Source: Chamaecrista fasciculata
Taxonomy: Eukaryota > Streptophyta > Magnoliopsida > Fabales > Fabaceae
Assembly (NCBI GenBank): GCA_003254925.1
Contig: QANZ01031075.1
Location: 58,734 to 122,733, forward strand
Reading direction: 5' to 3'
Length of the DNA stretch: 64,000 bases
Position numbers and translations under genes: made by a program. The stretch's first letter is position 1. The number at the start of each line of letters is the position of its first letter. Of the stretch, positions 47,222 to 58,849 are shown in pieces. The notes beneath the pieces are model-generated. The model ran no database searches, was not told the origin of the DNA, and worked only from the letters and a program-made list of their open reading frames with translations.

Positions 47222-47640
47222 CTAATCCAATCCAATCCAATCCAATCTAAATGGATGGGATGAGATTATAATTTAATTGGATGAGATGAGATGATGTATT
47301 GGTGTTTGGGTGATTTTATTGAGAATGATGTTAAATAGAGGGTGAAATTATATAAAAAGGGTTGTAATGATTGTGGTTGGTAGAAAAAAGTAGATGGATT
47401 TTTGTGATTTGTATAGGGGTAGAAATGGTAGGAAATAATGAGATGAGATGAGATGAGATGAGATTAGATTGGATGAGATGATAGGTGTTTTGTTGTTTTT
47501 TGGTTGAAATGAGATTGAGATGAGATGATATTGGGAAGTGTGATATGCTATTGGAAATTGTGAGGATGAGAAAATTTTGGATTGAGGGTTAGGGGTCAAT
47601 CCAAATCCAAGTGGATGAGATTAGGGGTCAATCCAAATAA
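47222..47640. repeat. AATCC / GATGAGATGAG-rich repeat segment
   Basis: Five tandem AATCC units occur at ~47222-47247. Repeated GATGAGATGAG words follow at ~47271-47300 and 47435-47470. The tail (~47578-47640) contains GGGGTCAATCCAAAT twice. Left and right ends are loosely inverted (ATTCTAATCC and GGATTGAG), suggesting a MITE that continues towards the N gap at 47686. Confidence 0.45.
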
Positions 47641-47685
47641 TATTGGAATTATTTTTAAGAATACAATTTGGTCCATAAATTCGAA

Positions 47686-48121
47686 NNNNNNNNNNNNNNN
47701 NNNNNNNNNNNNNNNNNNNNNNNNNNNNNNNNNNNNNNNNNNNNNNNNNNNNNNNNNNNNNNNNNNNNNNNNNNNNNNNNNNNNNNNNNNNNNNNNNNNN
47801 NNNNNNNNNNNNNNNNNNNNNNNNNNNNNNNNNNNNNNNNNNNNNNNNNNNNNNNNNNNNNNNNNNNNNNNNNNNNNNNNNNNNNNNNNNNNNNNNNNNN
47901 NNNNNNNNNNNNNNNNNNNNNNNNNNNNNNNNNNNNNNNNNNNNNNNNNNNNNNNNNNNNNNNNNNNNNNNNNNNNNNNNNNNNNNNNNNNNNNNNNNNN
48001 NNNNNNNNNNNNNNNNNNNNNNNNNNNNNNNNNNNNNNNNNNNNNNNNNNNNNNNNNNNNNNNNNNNNNNNNNNNNNNNNNNNNNNNNNNNNNNNNNNNN
48101 NNNNNNNNNNNNNNNNNNNNN
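47686..48121. other. Assembly gap (436 Ns)
   Basis: The largest run of undetermined bases in the window. It separates repeat sequence on the left from GC-richer sequence on the right (48122-48225) that looks coding-like but was not identified. Confidence 0.99.
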
Positions 48122-48345
48122 ACGACGGACCACCATCGCGTGAAAGCTTTCCGATGAGGTCTGTCCCGACGAGCACTCCGACGGCGTCGTTCCACGCCTG
48201 CAAGCTTTAATGGCTGCAAAAACAACTAAAGAATATGAAAACCAAGAAATAAAGGGAGGGTCTTTATGGGTTTAGAGTACAATCGAGGCTTGGAAATCAA
48301 AAGGGTATTGCTATTTTTGATGATTATAGTTTATAATTTCTAGGA

Positions 48346-48681
48346 GAGGTATCGAAGCCAGATCTTGATACTAGGAGGAGGATTGCCTGTGAGCTACTTA
48401 AGGGAATTGCTACACATTATGGAGATGTTGTCAGAAGCATTGTGTCTGCACAAATTCAAGCTTTATTAAGCTCATTTGCTACCAATCCAGCGGCAAATTA
48501 GAAGGATAAGGATTGTGCTATATATTTGGTAGTCTCTCTAGCAACCAAGAAGGCTGGATCTAGTTATGTCTCAACGGAACTTGTTGACGTTCAGAGCTTT
48601 TTCGAATCTATTATTGTTCCAGAACTGCAAAGTGCTGATGTGAATGGGTATCCTATGCTTAAGGCAGGTGCACTGAAAATT
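48346..48681 (+). pseudogene. Exportin-2 (CAS/CSE1) fragment
   Basis: The frame starting at 48346 reads [39 protein letters not shown] and ATNPAAN, then a stop. It continues [39 protein letters not shown] and [12 protein letters not shown]. This is an internal block of plant exportin-2, the HEAT-repeat receptor that recycles importin-alpha out of the nucleus. The TAG at 48499-48501 replaces the Trp codon expected after PAAN. The similarity ends abruptly at ~48680, where unrelated sequence begins. Only ~110 of ~970 codons are present, so this is a dead fragment, possibly from a retrocopy or partial duplication. Confidence 0.82.
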
Positions 48682-48689
48682 CGATGGCC

Positions 48690-50998
48690 ATTGCTGAATC
48701 TAGGAGTGTTGGGGTTATGCGTTTGTGGTTTTTTTGTTTGTGTTTCTCTTCGCAGATTCGATAGCCATTGCTGTACTTGTTTGTTTTTTTGTGTTGTTTG
48801 ATCCACCAAAAACAATAATTAATCAAGGACTAGATTGAAATAAATTTTATAAAAAAGGAAAGATTTTGATTTTACAGAACTTTAATAATCTTTATGTAAT
48901 TTTTTTAATGACTTTTTAGTCCTTGAGATGAAATTGTAAGAAATAGAGAGTCAAACGCATAAAAATTAATTGTTAGGGTCTTAAAATAGTATTTTAGCTA
49001 AGATTTCCATTAAATTTTAGATGAAAATATACCTCAGGACCCTTTTTGTTAACGGAGCAAACCACAAGGCCCAATTTGAAACTTTTTAAACCACAATAAC
49101 CCTATCTAAAAATGGGCCAAACCACAAGACCCTTCTGTATAATTTACGCTTTTTAATTTTAGAGGGAGGATTGTAATTACAATTTTTCTCCATTCTTCTT
49201 GTTTTGTTTTAGTAAATTAACCGAATAAATCAGATGTTATGTTATGTGTCTCTAGTTTATTTGTTGTTTTGTCTAAATTTTATTTTTAGATCAAGTCTTT
49301 TTTTATAAAAAATTCTTTCAATACTATATCAATTTAGATATGAGCATCTATGTCAGAAAACATTTAATATTTTGAGAAATTGATGGAGATGTCTATGATA
49401 TTTATGTTTAAGATGAACTCTACTTGTCTGATATGCTCAACGTTTAATGGTAAACAAGTTATTAGCAACACTAAAATTGGTGATAAATTTCAAAAAAAAA
49501 CTTATATCAAGTTTCTTATATTGATATAAAATTCCTCTAATCAAAAGTTTTAAATACATTCTCTTTTCAATGATTGGTCATATAAAAAATGATGTTTAAT
49601 ATTCTTTTTCTATCATGATTGGTCATATATAAATTTTTTGTTGGCCAAAAAAAAAAGTCATATATAAATTTTTATCACGTGTCAAATGTTGATCGGAGAA
49701 CTTGATAATAAGAATATAAAGAACTTGATATAAGTTTTGTCCTAAATTTCATCCTACTAGGTTCAGTTGTACTTATATTTATTTTTATAGTTTAACAATA
49801 TTTGTAAATTATTATTTTTTGTTCATTATATTAGAATTTTATGATCGACTATAAATTTCGTTTAACTTTTATATAATTTAATTTGGCTTCATGTTTTTTT
49901 AAAAAAAATAAATAATTTTAGATTTTTAAACAAATTATCCTATCATCACTATGTTTACATGTCGGTAAGGAGATCGGTAAGGAGATCAGTGTTCTCGACA
50001 TGAATACCTGATTATAAATAAACAAATAATGGAGTTGATTTAAATCTAAAAAGTTTTCCAGTATTGTAATAGATGACGATTAACAAGTATTTTTGGGCCC
50101 ATAAATTTTGACATGGAATTTGTATTTGTTAGTACACACAATTTGTAAGAGTCGGTTGCTGTCAGTTGGACAGAGAGGCGTGAAAAATAAATAAACTAAT
50201 AATTTAATAATCAAAGGATTATTGAATTGATAATTCAATTTTAAAAAGATAAACATAAACAATTTAATTCTTGGAAAAAAAATTAAATAATATATTCATT
50301 AATTCTTTTGAAATAATTAAAAAATATAAACTTTGATTCTTTCAGAAATTAACAATTATATCTTTAATTTTTTGAATAACTAAATTATATGTTTTAATTT
50401 TTGAAAGATTAAACTGTCAATTCAATCATCTTTAATAATCAACTTATAAGTTGATGGAGATAAAAGATTAACAAAATTAAAACAAGTAAAGAATTGTTTA
50501 AATTCAAAGAAAAAGACGGACTCGGTCAGAATAAGGTTAGCATTACAGATCAGGAAAGATGACAAAAAAGGAAATAAACACTTTCGTTCACATGGTGAGT
50601 GATTTGAATGGGAGAGGAAGAGGTAGCCAATTTCTACATTTCTTCTCCATTTTTGTTCTTCTCAAGATAGTGGAAACTATTATTAATATGGAAAGAGCCA
50701 AATCAATGAAAACCTAAATGAGACAAGTCACATTTTCACAAGTCACATGAAATTAAGGAGATCTATACTGGAAATCACAATTTTTCATTACATGCACCAG
50801 ACTTTGTTTTCAAAGGATTTTTTCCAAGTTTTAAATTTTATATTTTGATCAATTATAAGTTTACTTTATGTAATAAAATCTTGACTGCCAGATTATATAT
50901 TCAGTAATGCTTATTTCTTGTCTTCATCATGTCCAAGAAACCATATGGTTATTTCTCCAATATTGAGAACAATAAGGAAAGCACTCTTTTAGTCTAAA
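48690..50998. other. AT-rich spacer with one repeat arm
   Basis: The segment 49030-49150 ('cggagcaaaccacaaggccc ... caaaccacaagacccttctgtataattta') matches the arm of the element at 42968-43807. The remainder is AT-rich with no supported gene. Confidence 0.4.
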
Positions 50999-51170
50999 GG
51001 CTTAAGTGTACTTTTGGTCCCAATACTATGACTAAGGTTTCAATTTGGTCCCATAACTATTTTTGTTGCAGATTTGGTCCCAAACCTTCGCAAAAAGTTT
51101 CACCGTTAGTCCCCTGGTCACTTCCGTCCAATTTCCGCCGTTAATTGTGACGTNAAGTGCACTTAAGCCT
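50999..51170. mobile_element. 'TTTTGGTCCC'-family element, truncated or collapsed at a single N
   Basis: The left arm begins GGCTTAAGTGTACTTTTGG and continues with repeated 'ggtcccataact' units. Only the outermost right end (AAGTGCACTTAAGCC) follows the N at 51154. Most of the expected right arm is absent, so the assembly has probably collapsed the inverted repeat. Confidence 0.65.
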
Positions 51171-51366
51171 AGTCTAAAAAATAAAATTGATAAGAATAAG
51201 GTAGAAAAGGCAACTGTAACTCACAATGTCTGACTTAGAGCACTTGAAAACCATGTGCAAGAGCAGCTATGTACAATGCTGCACCACATAAGCCACTAGG
51301 CTTCCTCCCTGTCTGTTTTTAAACATTAGATGATTCCAAAGACTAAAATCTAAGAATGATGCCAAA

Positions 51367-51690
51367 TGTTGAAGTCCAACATTGCGCTTAGTTAAAGGGT
51401 CTTCTAATACTATATATATAATGGGGGCAACCCTCTCCCCTTGAGAGCTCTTTTGGGAAGAGTTAGGCCTTTTTACATGGTATCAGAGTCTGATTTAGGC
51501 GTGTGGGATGGATGAGCCTTACTGTGGGCTGCCCTGGGAATAACCAGTTGGCTTCACGCCCGAATTGGGCGTGAGGGGGACGTGTTGAAGTTCAACATCG
51601 CTTAGTTAAAGGGTCTTCTAACACTATATATATAATGGGGCAACATTCTTCCTATGAGAGCTCTTTTGGGGTGAGGTAGGCCTTTCTACA
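51367..51690 (+). mobile_element. Complete TRIM retrotransposon (324 bp)
   Basis: Two LTRs of ~110 bp (51367-51477 and 51583-51690) start TGTTGAAGT and end in ACA, with high mutual identity, including 'ttaaagggtcttctaa' and 'gagctcttttggg'. Directly after the left LTR is TGGTATCAGAGTC, the primer-binding site for initiator tRNA-Met. A purine-rich tract (GTGAGGGGGACG) precedes the right LTR. The internal region is only ~105 bp and non-coding, so this is a terminal-repeat retrotransposon in miniature that depends on enzymes from another element. No clean 5-bp target duplication was seen. Confidence 0.85.
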
Positions 51691-52617
51691 AACACCAGTT
51701 ACCTGCATCCAATCCCGCTTCATGCTTGCAACAATACTCAGTGCACTTTCAGTGACAATCATATTCCTTTGCTTCAATAAATCTAGACAGAAATCAAGAA
51801 GATAATGTTTCCTTGTGAAAACAATAGGTACATAACTAAAGAAATTAAGAATAAAAAACTCAAACGAAATTATGCTTATAATTGAAACAGATATAGATGC
51901 ATGTTTTTCAGCGGAATGCATGCTCATTGTGCATTTTGCCAGTCTAACAACATATTAGAGTACACATAATGACAAATTTATGGGACCTGAAGTGACTATC
52001 ACCATATTCCAATAAACCAGTTAATAATTCCCGTACCATCTTCTAGATTTCTCCATAGTCCATGGCAACACCACACAAGTTGGTTTGTAAATATTGCTCT
52101 CCCATTCTATCAGATACACCACTAAATTGCTCTACAATTCAAAAATGGAAATTGAAATGCTAGTTTCTCCCCGTTGAATCACCTAGCATCACCATTTGAT
52201 CCTCCTAAGTGATAAGGACATCAATGATCAATCAGCCCCAGAAAAATCTACAACACATACCTAGACTCCCCTAACTTAATAATTTTTAACAACAAAAGGT
52301 GCCTACAAAATAATTTAAGAAACCCTATCTTTGAAAGCTATAGTAATGCTAACAGGAATTAAATGATTTACTGAATCTTCAGTTTTACTTTTTCCCTTCT
52401 AGACTTCATATCAAAACTAAACAATAATCCTAAATGGCGAAATCCATATCTTGGAGTGTGTACATCCACATCTGTTGCTCTAATATATAAATTCCTATCT
52501 TCTTTCTTCTGCCATGGATGTTACTAAATTGTAGACTCACGGCTGCAAAGAGACTACTGAATACCACAAACTGTATTGAACTAACTAGTAACTACAAGTA
52601 CAAGGTTAAGGAAGGGT
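51691..52617. other. Spacer, nothing recognised
   Basis: No gene or repeat termini identified. The minus-strand ORF at 51652-51927 overlaps the TRIM LTR and has no recognisable motif. Confidence 0.35.
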
Positions 52618-53003
52618 TATGCTAGTTTCATTGGCTTTGGGACTAGTCTTCTCGCTGAGTTAATTATGGGATTTGTTCTTTGGTATTTCGATTGCAAAGG
52701 ACAACTCCCTTGATCCTTTAATTGTTGAAAGTTGAAACTGACTGTTTATTTGCTGCCAATCTTTTGAATGGTGTTCTTGATTACTCCACACATCATTATG
52801 CTCCTATAATTGATATGTGTAGGTCCGCTCTCGCTTTGCTCATTGATTTCAAGATCGTGCATGTGCTTAGAGAAGGGAATCAAGTGGTTGACCGCTTAGC
52901 TGAGTTTGGAAGCCAGAAGAAAATTTATCTTACTGTTTTTTATGTTGAACCCCCTTTTGTTAAAACTATCCTTATGACTGATGTGTACTGTTTACCCACG
53001 TAG
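52618..53003 (+). pseudogene. LINE-type RNase H domain remnant
   Basis: The 93-codon frame at 52722-53003 reads KVETDCLFAANLLNG, LLIDFKIVHVLREGNQV and DRLAEFGSQ. This is the C-terminal RNase H fold (RVT_3 type) of plant non-LTR retroelements and their domesticated relatives. Just upstream (52618-52665), ASFIGFGTSLLAEL fits the preceding part of the same domain in a shifted frame. The domain is truncated and frameshifted, with no reverse transcriptase nearby, so it is a remnant. The first Met is not a real start. Confidence 0.7.
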
Positions 53004-53463
53004 ATTAGGTTTTGGATGATGTATTCCGGAACTATTTTGTCTTTTGTCTCATTATAATTCCCTTCTTACGAAAAAAGAAAAAAAAAAAAAGGGGAAACTT
53101 ACTATTTGTATATTTAAAAATAAAAAAGACTATGATCAACAGGTTTTTGAAGACTATTTGTATATTTACATCATATAATTATATGCATTCTCCACTAATA
53201 ATAATTATATGATGTAAATTTTATAATTTATTTGAATTAAAAAAACAAATAAAATAAATATTTAACAAAATTATACTGGTGCATCACTATTCTACAAAAG
53301 CAGACACATCCTTCTTACTAATTATATGAAGTAAATTTTATAATTTATTTGAATTAAAAATAAAATAAAATAATATTTAACAAAATCATAGTGCTATATC
53401 ACTAACAAAGTAACAAATCTAAACAGGTTCTCTAGTCATAGGTTCTCTAGTCATAGAATAATC

Positions 53464-54766
53464 TTAATCTCTCCTAAAAAACAAGGCATTTACCAAGTGA
53501 AAAGAGTTTTTTTTTGTCTCAGAGAAAGAACATAACCAGGGAGCCTTTATTTTTCTCAATGTTGACCTTTCAGACACCATCCAATAAACAATATTAGCCT
53601 TCACATTTGTACACTTCCACAAATTGATCTCTTTGAGTCTCGCGCATTTTTCTACCACTTGCTTCACTTCCTTTTCTGTTACCTTAGAGCAACTCAGTTT
53701 AAATGAGTCAACCCACAACAAGAATTTGAAATTATTGAGAGATTGATTGTTAATACTTGTGAAAGACAAGTTCAACACTTTCAGGTTGGGTAAGAGAAAT
53801 TATTCAGTTTCTCACATGAATTTAAGTTCAAATGCCGAATCTTATTGCATTTCTTTAGCACTTGAGCTACTTCTTCATCTAAGATATGCGAACAACCCAA
53901 GTCAAGATACTCTAAATTGGGGCAAATGGAAGCAAATGTGTTGAGATTTTTGTCATTCAATCTATAGTTAAGACACAAATGAAGAGTCTTAATTTGAGAG
54001 TTGACAAGATCTTTTGGACCAACTTTATCTCGCCAAGCGTTGAGCCCCATTCCGTTCATTGAGCCCCATTCCGTTCATCTTGATCTCATTGAGGTGAGAA
54101 AGGTTGACTGAGTCAGCTTCCTACAATGACTGAGGCGGACAAATTAACTACATCATTATCAATGAGAAAGTCATTGTATCCAAGATCCAAGTGTTTAACA
54201 GATTGACATACATTCAAACTCGTGAATGAATTAACAAAGTCCGAACGAATATTGTGTGACCCAAGGAGATGGAAGTCAAAGTGGGTCTCCAGCGAATCGC
54301 AGAAAGAGATTTATCAGTGATAGAGTGATTACCAGAGAGATCTTTGCGTAGGTCTTTCATAGTCGTAGCCAAAGTCGTGATCCCCTTATCAGTCACAGGG
54401 CGATTAAATATAGTATAGGGGAAGCTAATGTTAAGCTCTTGAAGGGACGAGAAACAATCACCTATCACAACCAGAACGTCATCTTCAATAAAGGAAGCAC
54501 AAGAGTGTCCCAAAACCTTAATACTCGGAGTCCATCGACGTCAATCTCTTTCCTTTTGGAAAGAGTGAGCGAATCGAGAGACAAACCAGATCTTGAAATA
54601 AGACCAAGAACGGAATTGATGTTGCCGCAGAAGTTACTGAGATCGATGGAGTTGGTGGCGGGAAACCTGAGGAAAAGGCGAAATGGTGAGAGAGGAATGA
54701 AGGGCGTGATCGGAAAACCAATTCCCAGCCGTCATCGGGCAAATCAAACTGATTTTGATCAGACAT
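53464..54766 (-). pseudogene. F-box/LRR protein pseudogene
   Basis: Read on the minus strand, the sequence begins MSDQNQFDLPDDGWELVF, an F-box start. It then continues through leucine-rich repeats in several frames: LGLISRSGLSLDSLTLSKR, DDVLVVIGDCFSSLQELNIS, IKTLHLCLNYRLNDKNLNTF, CPNLEYLDLGCSHILDEEV and CARLKEINLWKC. Frame changes are needed within the F-box, near 54510, between 54060 and 54210, and near 53780. A 20-base unit is tandemly doubled around 54041-54079. A functional copy would be an SCF ubiquitin-ligase substrate receptor; this copy cannot encode one chain. No introns are evident. Confidence 0.78.
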
Positions 54767-54985
54767 TTGCAGAGAGAAACATAATAGATTGAATGTGCAT
54801 AGGGTGAAAATTGAGGAGTGAGTTTATGTAAAAATTAAAATTGAATGCATATAATTATAATTTTGCCATGATTATTTCCCATTTATTTTAACCATCCTAT
54901 CAAATTTTCTAAAATTCATATCCTCCGATTTTATCGTTCATCTCTGACTAATTCAACTGATTTTCAAAATTCATATTTAATTTTT

Positions 54986-55359
54986 GGCCAAAGTGTACTT
55001 TTCGTCCCATAACGTTTGGTCTCAATTTGATCCCATAACTTTTTTTGTTGCATTTTTGGTCCTATATCTTTTGCTTGGGTTGCAGATTTGGTCCCTTGTT
55101 GCACTTTTAATCCCATATCTTTTGGGTCATAGGCATTATTAGTCCTATATCTTTGGGTTAAGTAGGACTGATGGTGAAATTTTTTGTAAAGATATGAGAC
55201 CAATCTTGCAATCTAATCAAAAGATATGGGACCAAAAGTGACATAGGACCAAATCTACAACTTGAGCAAAAGATATGGGATCAAAAGTGCAACAAAAAAA
55301 GTTATGGGACCAAATTGAGACCTTTTGCAAAGTTATGGGACCAAAAATGCATTTTGACC
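54986..55359. mobile_element. 'TTTTGGTCCC'-family inverted-repeat element, copy 4
   Basis: The ends GGCCAAAGTGTACTTTTCG and CCAAAAATGCATTTTGACC are inverted. Both arms contain 'ggtcccatatcttttg' and 'gttgcatttttggtcc' units in opposite orientation. The element sits just upstream of the F-box pseudogene 5' end. No coding capacity. Confidence 0.7.
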
Positions 55360-55401
55360 TTAATTAATCTGTAAATAACATTTTCCAACAGTAAAATTGA
55401 A

Positions 55402-55777
55402 GAGAAAATAGAATTAATTTATCAAACTCATACCATTCGGTTTAACACATCCATCATATCAACAATCCCGAAAAAAATGCCAAAGAATTGTCCCATAATA
55501 AGTTATGTGAAAAATATTTAGACAAAAATGCATAAAACTTCCTTCAATTTTACCTACTATGCAGAAAACCTCCTGAATTTTAAAAAGTGNGAAAATAGAA
55601 TTAATATTATCAAACTCATACATTCGGTTTAACACATCCATCATATCAACAATCCCGAAAAAAATGCCAAAGAATTGTCCCATAATAAGTTATGTGAAAA
55701 ATATTTAGACAAAAATGCATAAAACTTCCTTCAATTTTACCTACTATGCAGAAAACCTCCTGAATTTTAAAAAGTGA
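55402..55777 (+). repeat. Direct duplication of ~188 bp around a single N
   Basis: The sequence from GAAAATAGAATTAAT to TTTTAAAAAGTG occurs at 55402-55589 and again at 55591-55777, nearly identically, with only the N at 55590 between copies. As at 11437 and 40706, this is probably a gap-closing artefact. Confidence 0.75.
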
Positions 55778-57589
55778 CGAAAGACCCCTTAAATTTTTAA
55801 TTTTGTGCAAAAATAGAAAACTTTTGTTAAAAGTTTCATTAAAAAAATCGATATATATATACTACTCTGAAATGCAACAAAAGTTTATTAAGTTTTGGCC
55901 AATGAGAACTGCAACAATAATCCAAAAAGAAATAAGATTTTCTGAATGAAAAACAAAACAAAAAGAGTGTTAAGTCGTTATCACAAAATCGAAAGATTAA
56001 AAAGTCTTTTGTCAATTTTCAAAGTTTAGGGGATTTTTGCACCATGAGTAAGTAACATTCAAGGGGATATCTTGTGCACTTTAGCTAAATATTCTCAATC
56101 TACCAGCTACCAAATGCATCATGCAAAACAACTAAAATTTGACACAAGACCAGGGCACCTTGCCCTCATGTTTTTACCTTTTCTTTTTTCGAAGAAAGAA
56201 TTTGGCCACATGTTCTTTCAAATGCTTACTAAAACAGTAAAGCGTCTGAAAGAGATCATAAGAACCATAATAACATCTCCAAAGGATGCAGGGTAGACAA
56301 GTCCAAAGTCTAGTTGTAGAAGGAATCGAATTGGTCAAATGTGCTTTAAAGAAGTTCCTAGTAGCAGAGCCAGAAATATTTCATTTCTAAGAGGTGGAAA
56401 TACGAGAATAAATGGACTCAATAGCCAGATAAAAAGAAGCTGAAAAAAATAAAAGATTCAAAAATTTCCTCATTGGCTAAGAAAATGGAAATTACATAAT
56501 ATTTGGTCAAAATAAATAGTTATTGCTTATACAAAGGTTGCAAAAAATTTGCGACGACCAGCACATGTTCAGACTGACCAATTACAATTACACTAGGGTT
56601 GTAATGTACCGCGTCGCCAACAAGGATATCATGACAGTGGAGCGTCGTTTCTGACCCCAATCGCTCGCAAACTGAATGGACAAGAACAAGGCCAAGTCGA
56701 AAGAGGGATAAGTGTGATTCTCTTAAATCTTTTTTGAACTTTTTGTTTTCATAAAAGTTTTGTTGGAGATTCCCAACATATATCCTGGCCTTCATTCAAG
56801 CATAATGATGGAAAATAACATCGTTATTAGATTTCTTGATCACTCACCATTAGCATAATAAAACAGGATTTCAAGTAAATTTTAATACTTTCAATAGGTT
56901 TTTTCCTCAATCTTTTTTTATTCTTTATCTTCTCTTTCAATAGTCAATTATATACCACAACTGGAAAAATAAAAGCTAGAAACCTTGATCTTGTCAAAGG
57001 ATTGTTTTAAATCCTTAAAGCACCTCTAAAATCATCCCTCAAGATTTGAGGAGTAAAGAAAGCAGAGATTAACTACCCTAAGCAGAAATTTCAATTTAAC
57101 CACGATGAAAATCATTGAAAGAGGATGAATATCAACCACCTTGGCCTTCTATAATAATATTAAGTCAAAACTGATATACTTTTAAAAGCTTAAGCAGTTA
57201 TGTGTTGATCTCCAACAAACAATAAAGGAATTATTTAAAACCTTCACTCCAAGCCCAAGCCCAAGAATTAGATTTTGGATATCTTCGTTTTTGTAAATAG
57301 CTGCTTCATCCTTCCTTTCAATATTCAGAATTTTGCTTCTCAAAGGGAGAATGGCCTGCACCAAACGTTTTCTGATCAATTCAAACGCTTGTAAACACCT
57401 ATATCAGTTATGTAAACCGTAAAGCATTTCCAAGATAATAATTTAGGTGAGTCACAAATAGAGAAAACAAGCAGAACTAAGATGATTACAATTTACAATA
57501 CGCTTAAAATGGGATGGGCTAAAAGGTAATCTTTTCTTCATATATAGTCAGTATATTTATGAGTAGGCATTGCCGTTGATCTCAGGGTT
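55778..57589. other. Spacer with degenerate repeats, no supported gene
   Basis: The region to ~56085 carries 'gacccc..aaattt' and 'aggggatttttgcac' words that look like the two arms of another small inverted element. From 56100 to 57589, short ORFs on both strands (for example 56520-56795, minus) have no recognisable motif. Confidence 0.35.
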
Positions 57590-57700
57590 GCATGGTTGGT
57601 TGGCTGGGCCCTGGTTCTAGAGTATACAATTGGTGATTCTGGTTCTGGAGTATACAATTGGTGATTCAGCTGTTGCTGGCGGCATAACTCCAAATTTGGT
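57590..57700 (+). pseudogene. Cationic amino acid transporter (CAT) exon fragment with internal duplication
   Basis: From 57602 the frame reads GWALVLEYTIGDS, followed after a repeat by LEYTIGDSAVAGGITPNL. Both match the conserved segment of plant CAT-type amino acid permeases (consensus GWALxLEYTIGGSAVARGI). A 28-base unit is tandemly doubled (57611-57638 and 57639-57666, one mismatch). Because 28 is not a multiple of three, it breaks the frame. No flanking exons were found, so this is an isolated, dead exon fragment. Confidence 0.65.
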
Positions 57701-58849
57701 GTGCTGTGTTTTTCTTTTCTTTTTTTTTCCTATACTGTAAATATCCAAGATAACTTCATGAGTCCTATTTTTTACAGCTATAGATTCACCTTAATGCTTG
57801 AAAATTAGGTACAAATAGAGAGTTGATTATTGTAGGTTCCTTTGTTCCCACGTGGGAACATAGTTCTGGATGTGGTTGATGTTTCTATACATAACATTAT
57901 AACATGTCTGTCTGCTAATTGAAAAACTCTGAAGCATTTAAGAAATAAAACTTAGTAAATATCATGTACAATATCATTGTCAATTTGTTATCAAAATCTG
58001 TTATAAACTCAATGGGGGCACCACTCAAATGAAATTGTTTTGGTAGACATTTTTCTGACATGATATATTCTGCCTCTCCAAATAAGGACAGGTTCAAAGT
58101 CTAAAATGGAAATCTTACTTGGTAATTGGTGTCATAGTAAATGGAAGCAGAACGAACAAATTTAAAATTATATAGGTAACATGTAAATTTAGCAGTTTTC
58201 TTGGGGTAATAACAAACTAAAGTTAGTTATAAAAAAATTGTTTCTTGATAAGTATCATTGTTGCGTATTTTAAAGGATAAGGGAACTCAAAACAATTTGA
58301 TCTTTTTTTTGCCAGGAATGGACAAAACACCTAACGCAGGTGTTAGTCCTTTTCCCATATAACCACCTACTTAAATATTCACACACACACTCACTTCCCA
58401 TCGATGTGGGGCTTGAAAAAACAATTTGATCTTATATGAACTTGTATCTTGCATATTTCCGACCTTAATTTTTGGGGGTGGAGACAAACTACCTTATTTT
58501 TTGGCTCGTCATAATTGTTTCTGGAAGTAATCTTGTTCAAAAATCTAAGGGAAGAAGGGTTCTTGTTCAAAAATAATTTGATGTGCTATATAGTTATAGA
58601 TCTTTGTATATACAGTAGTTCAGATCTCAAAATTCCACGTGACAACGTTATAGACTTGCATAGTTGCATGTACTTAAGCTAGGAAAAACTAAGTATAAAT
58701 TGTCCGTGAAAAAGGTTATTCAATGACATTGGAATCTACATATCTTGTACTTTGATTAGTTTGGTTTGTTTCTTCTAAGTGTCTCACTTGACTATTTCTT
58801 TATGTTTCAAGTTTAAGTAAGGGGAGATGAGAATAGAAGCAGAAGTAAT
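57701..58849. other. Spacer, nothing recognised
   Basis: AT-rich sequence. A phrase near 58380-58420 (CCATCGATGTGGGGCTTG) resembles the 'cccacatcg' word found in LTRs on the other strand. No gene is supported. Confidence 0.3.

Noticed and set aside
48122..48225. Coding-like minus-strand stretch next to the third gap
   Set aside because: Several frames look plausible but none matched a family I could name, and the upstream part is missing in the gap.
51367..51690. Cassandra-type TRIM (LTR carrying a 5S rRNA promoter)
   Set aside because: No 5S rRNA-like box is visible in the ~110-bp LTR, so it is left as an unclassified TRIM.
56520..56795. 91-codon minus-strand ORF
   Set aside because: The sequence reads like protein in places, but I could not identify a domain or partner exons.
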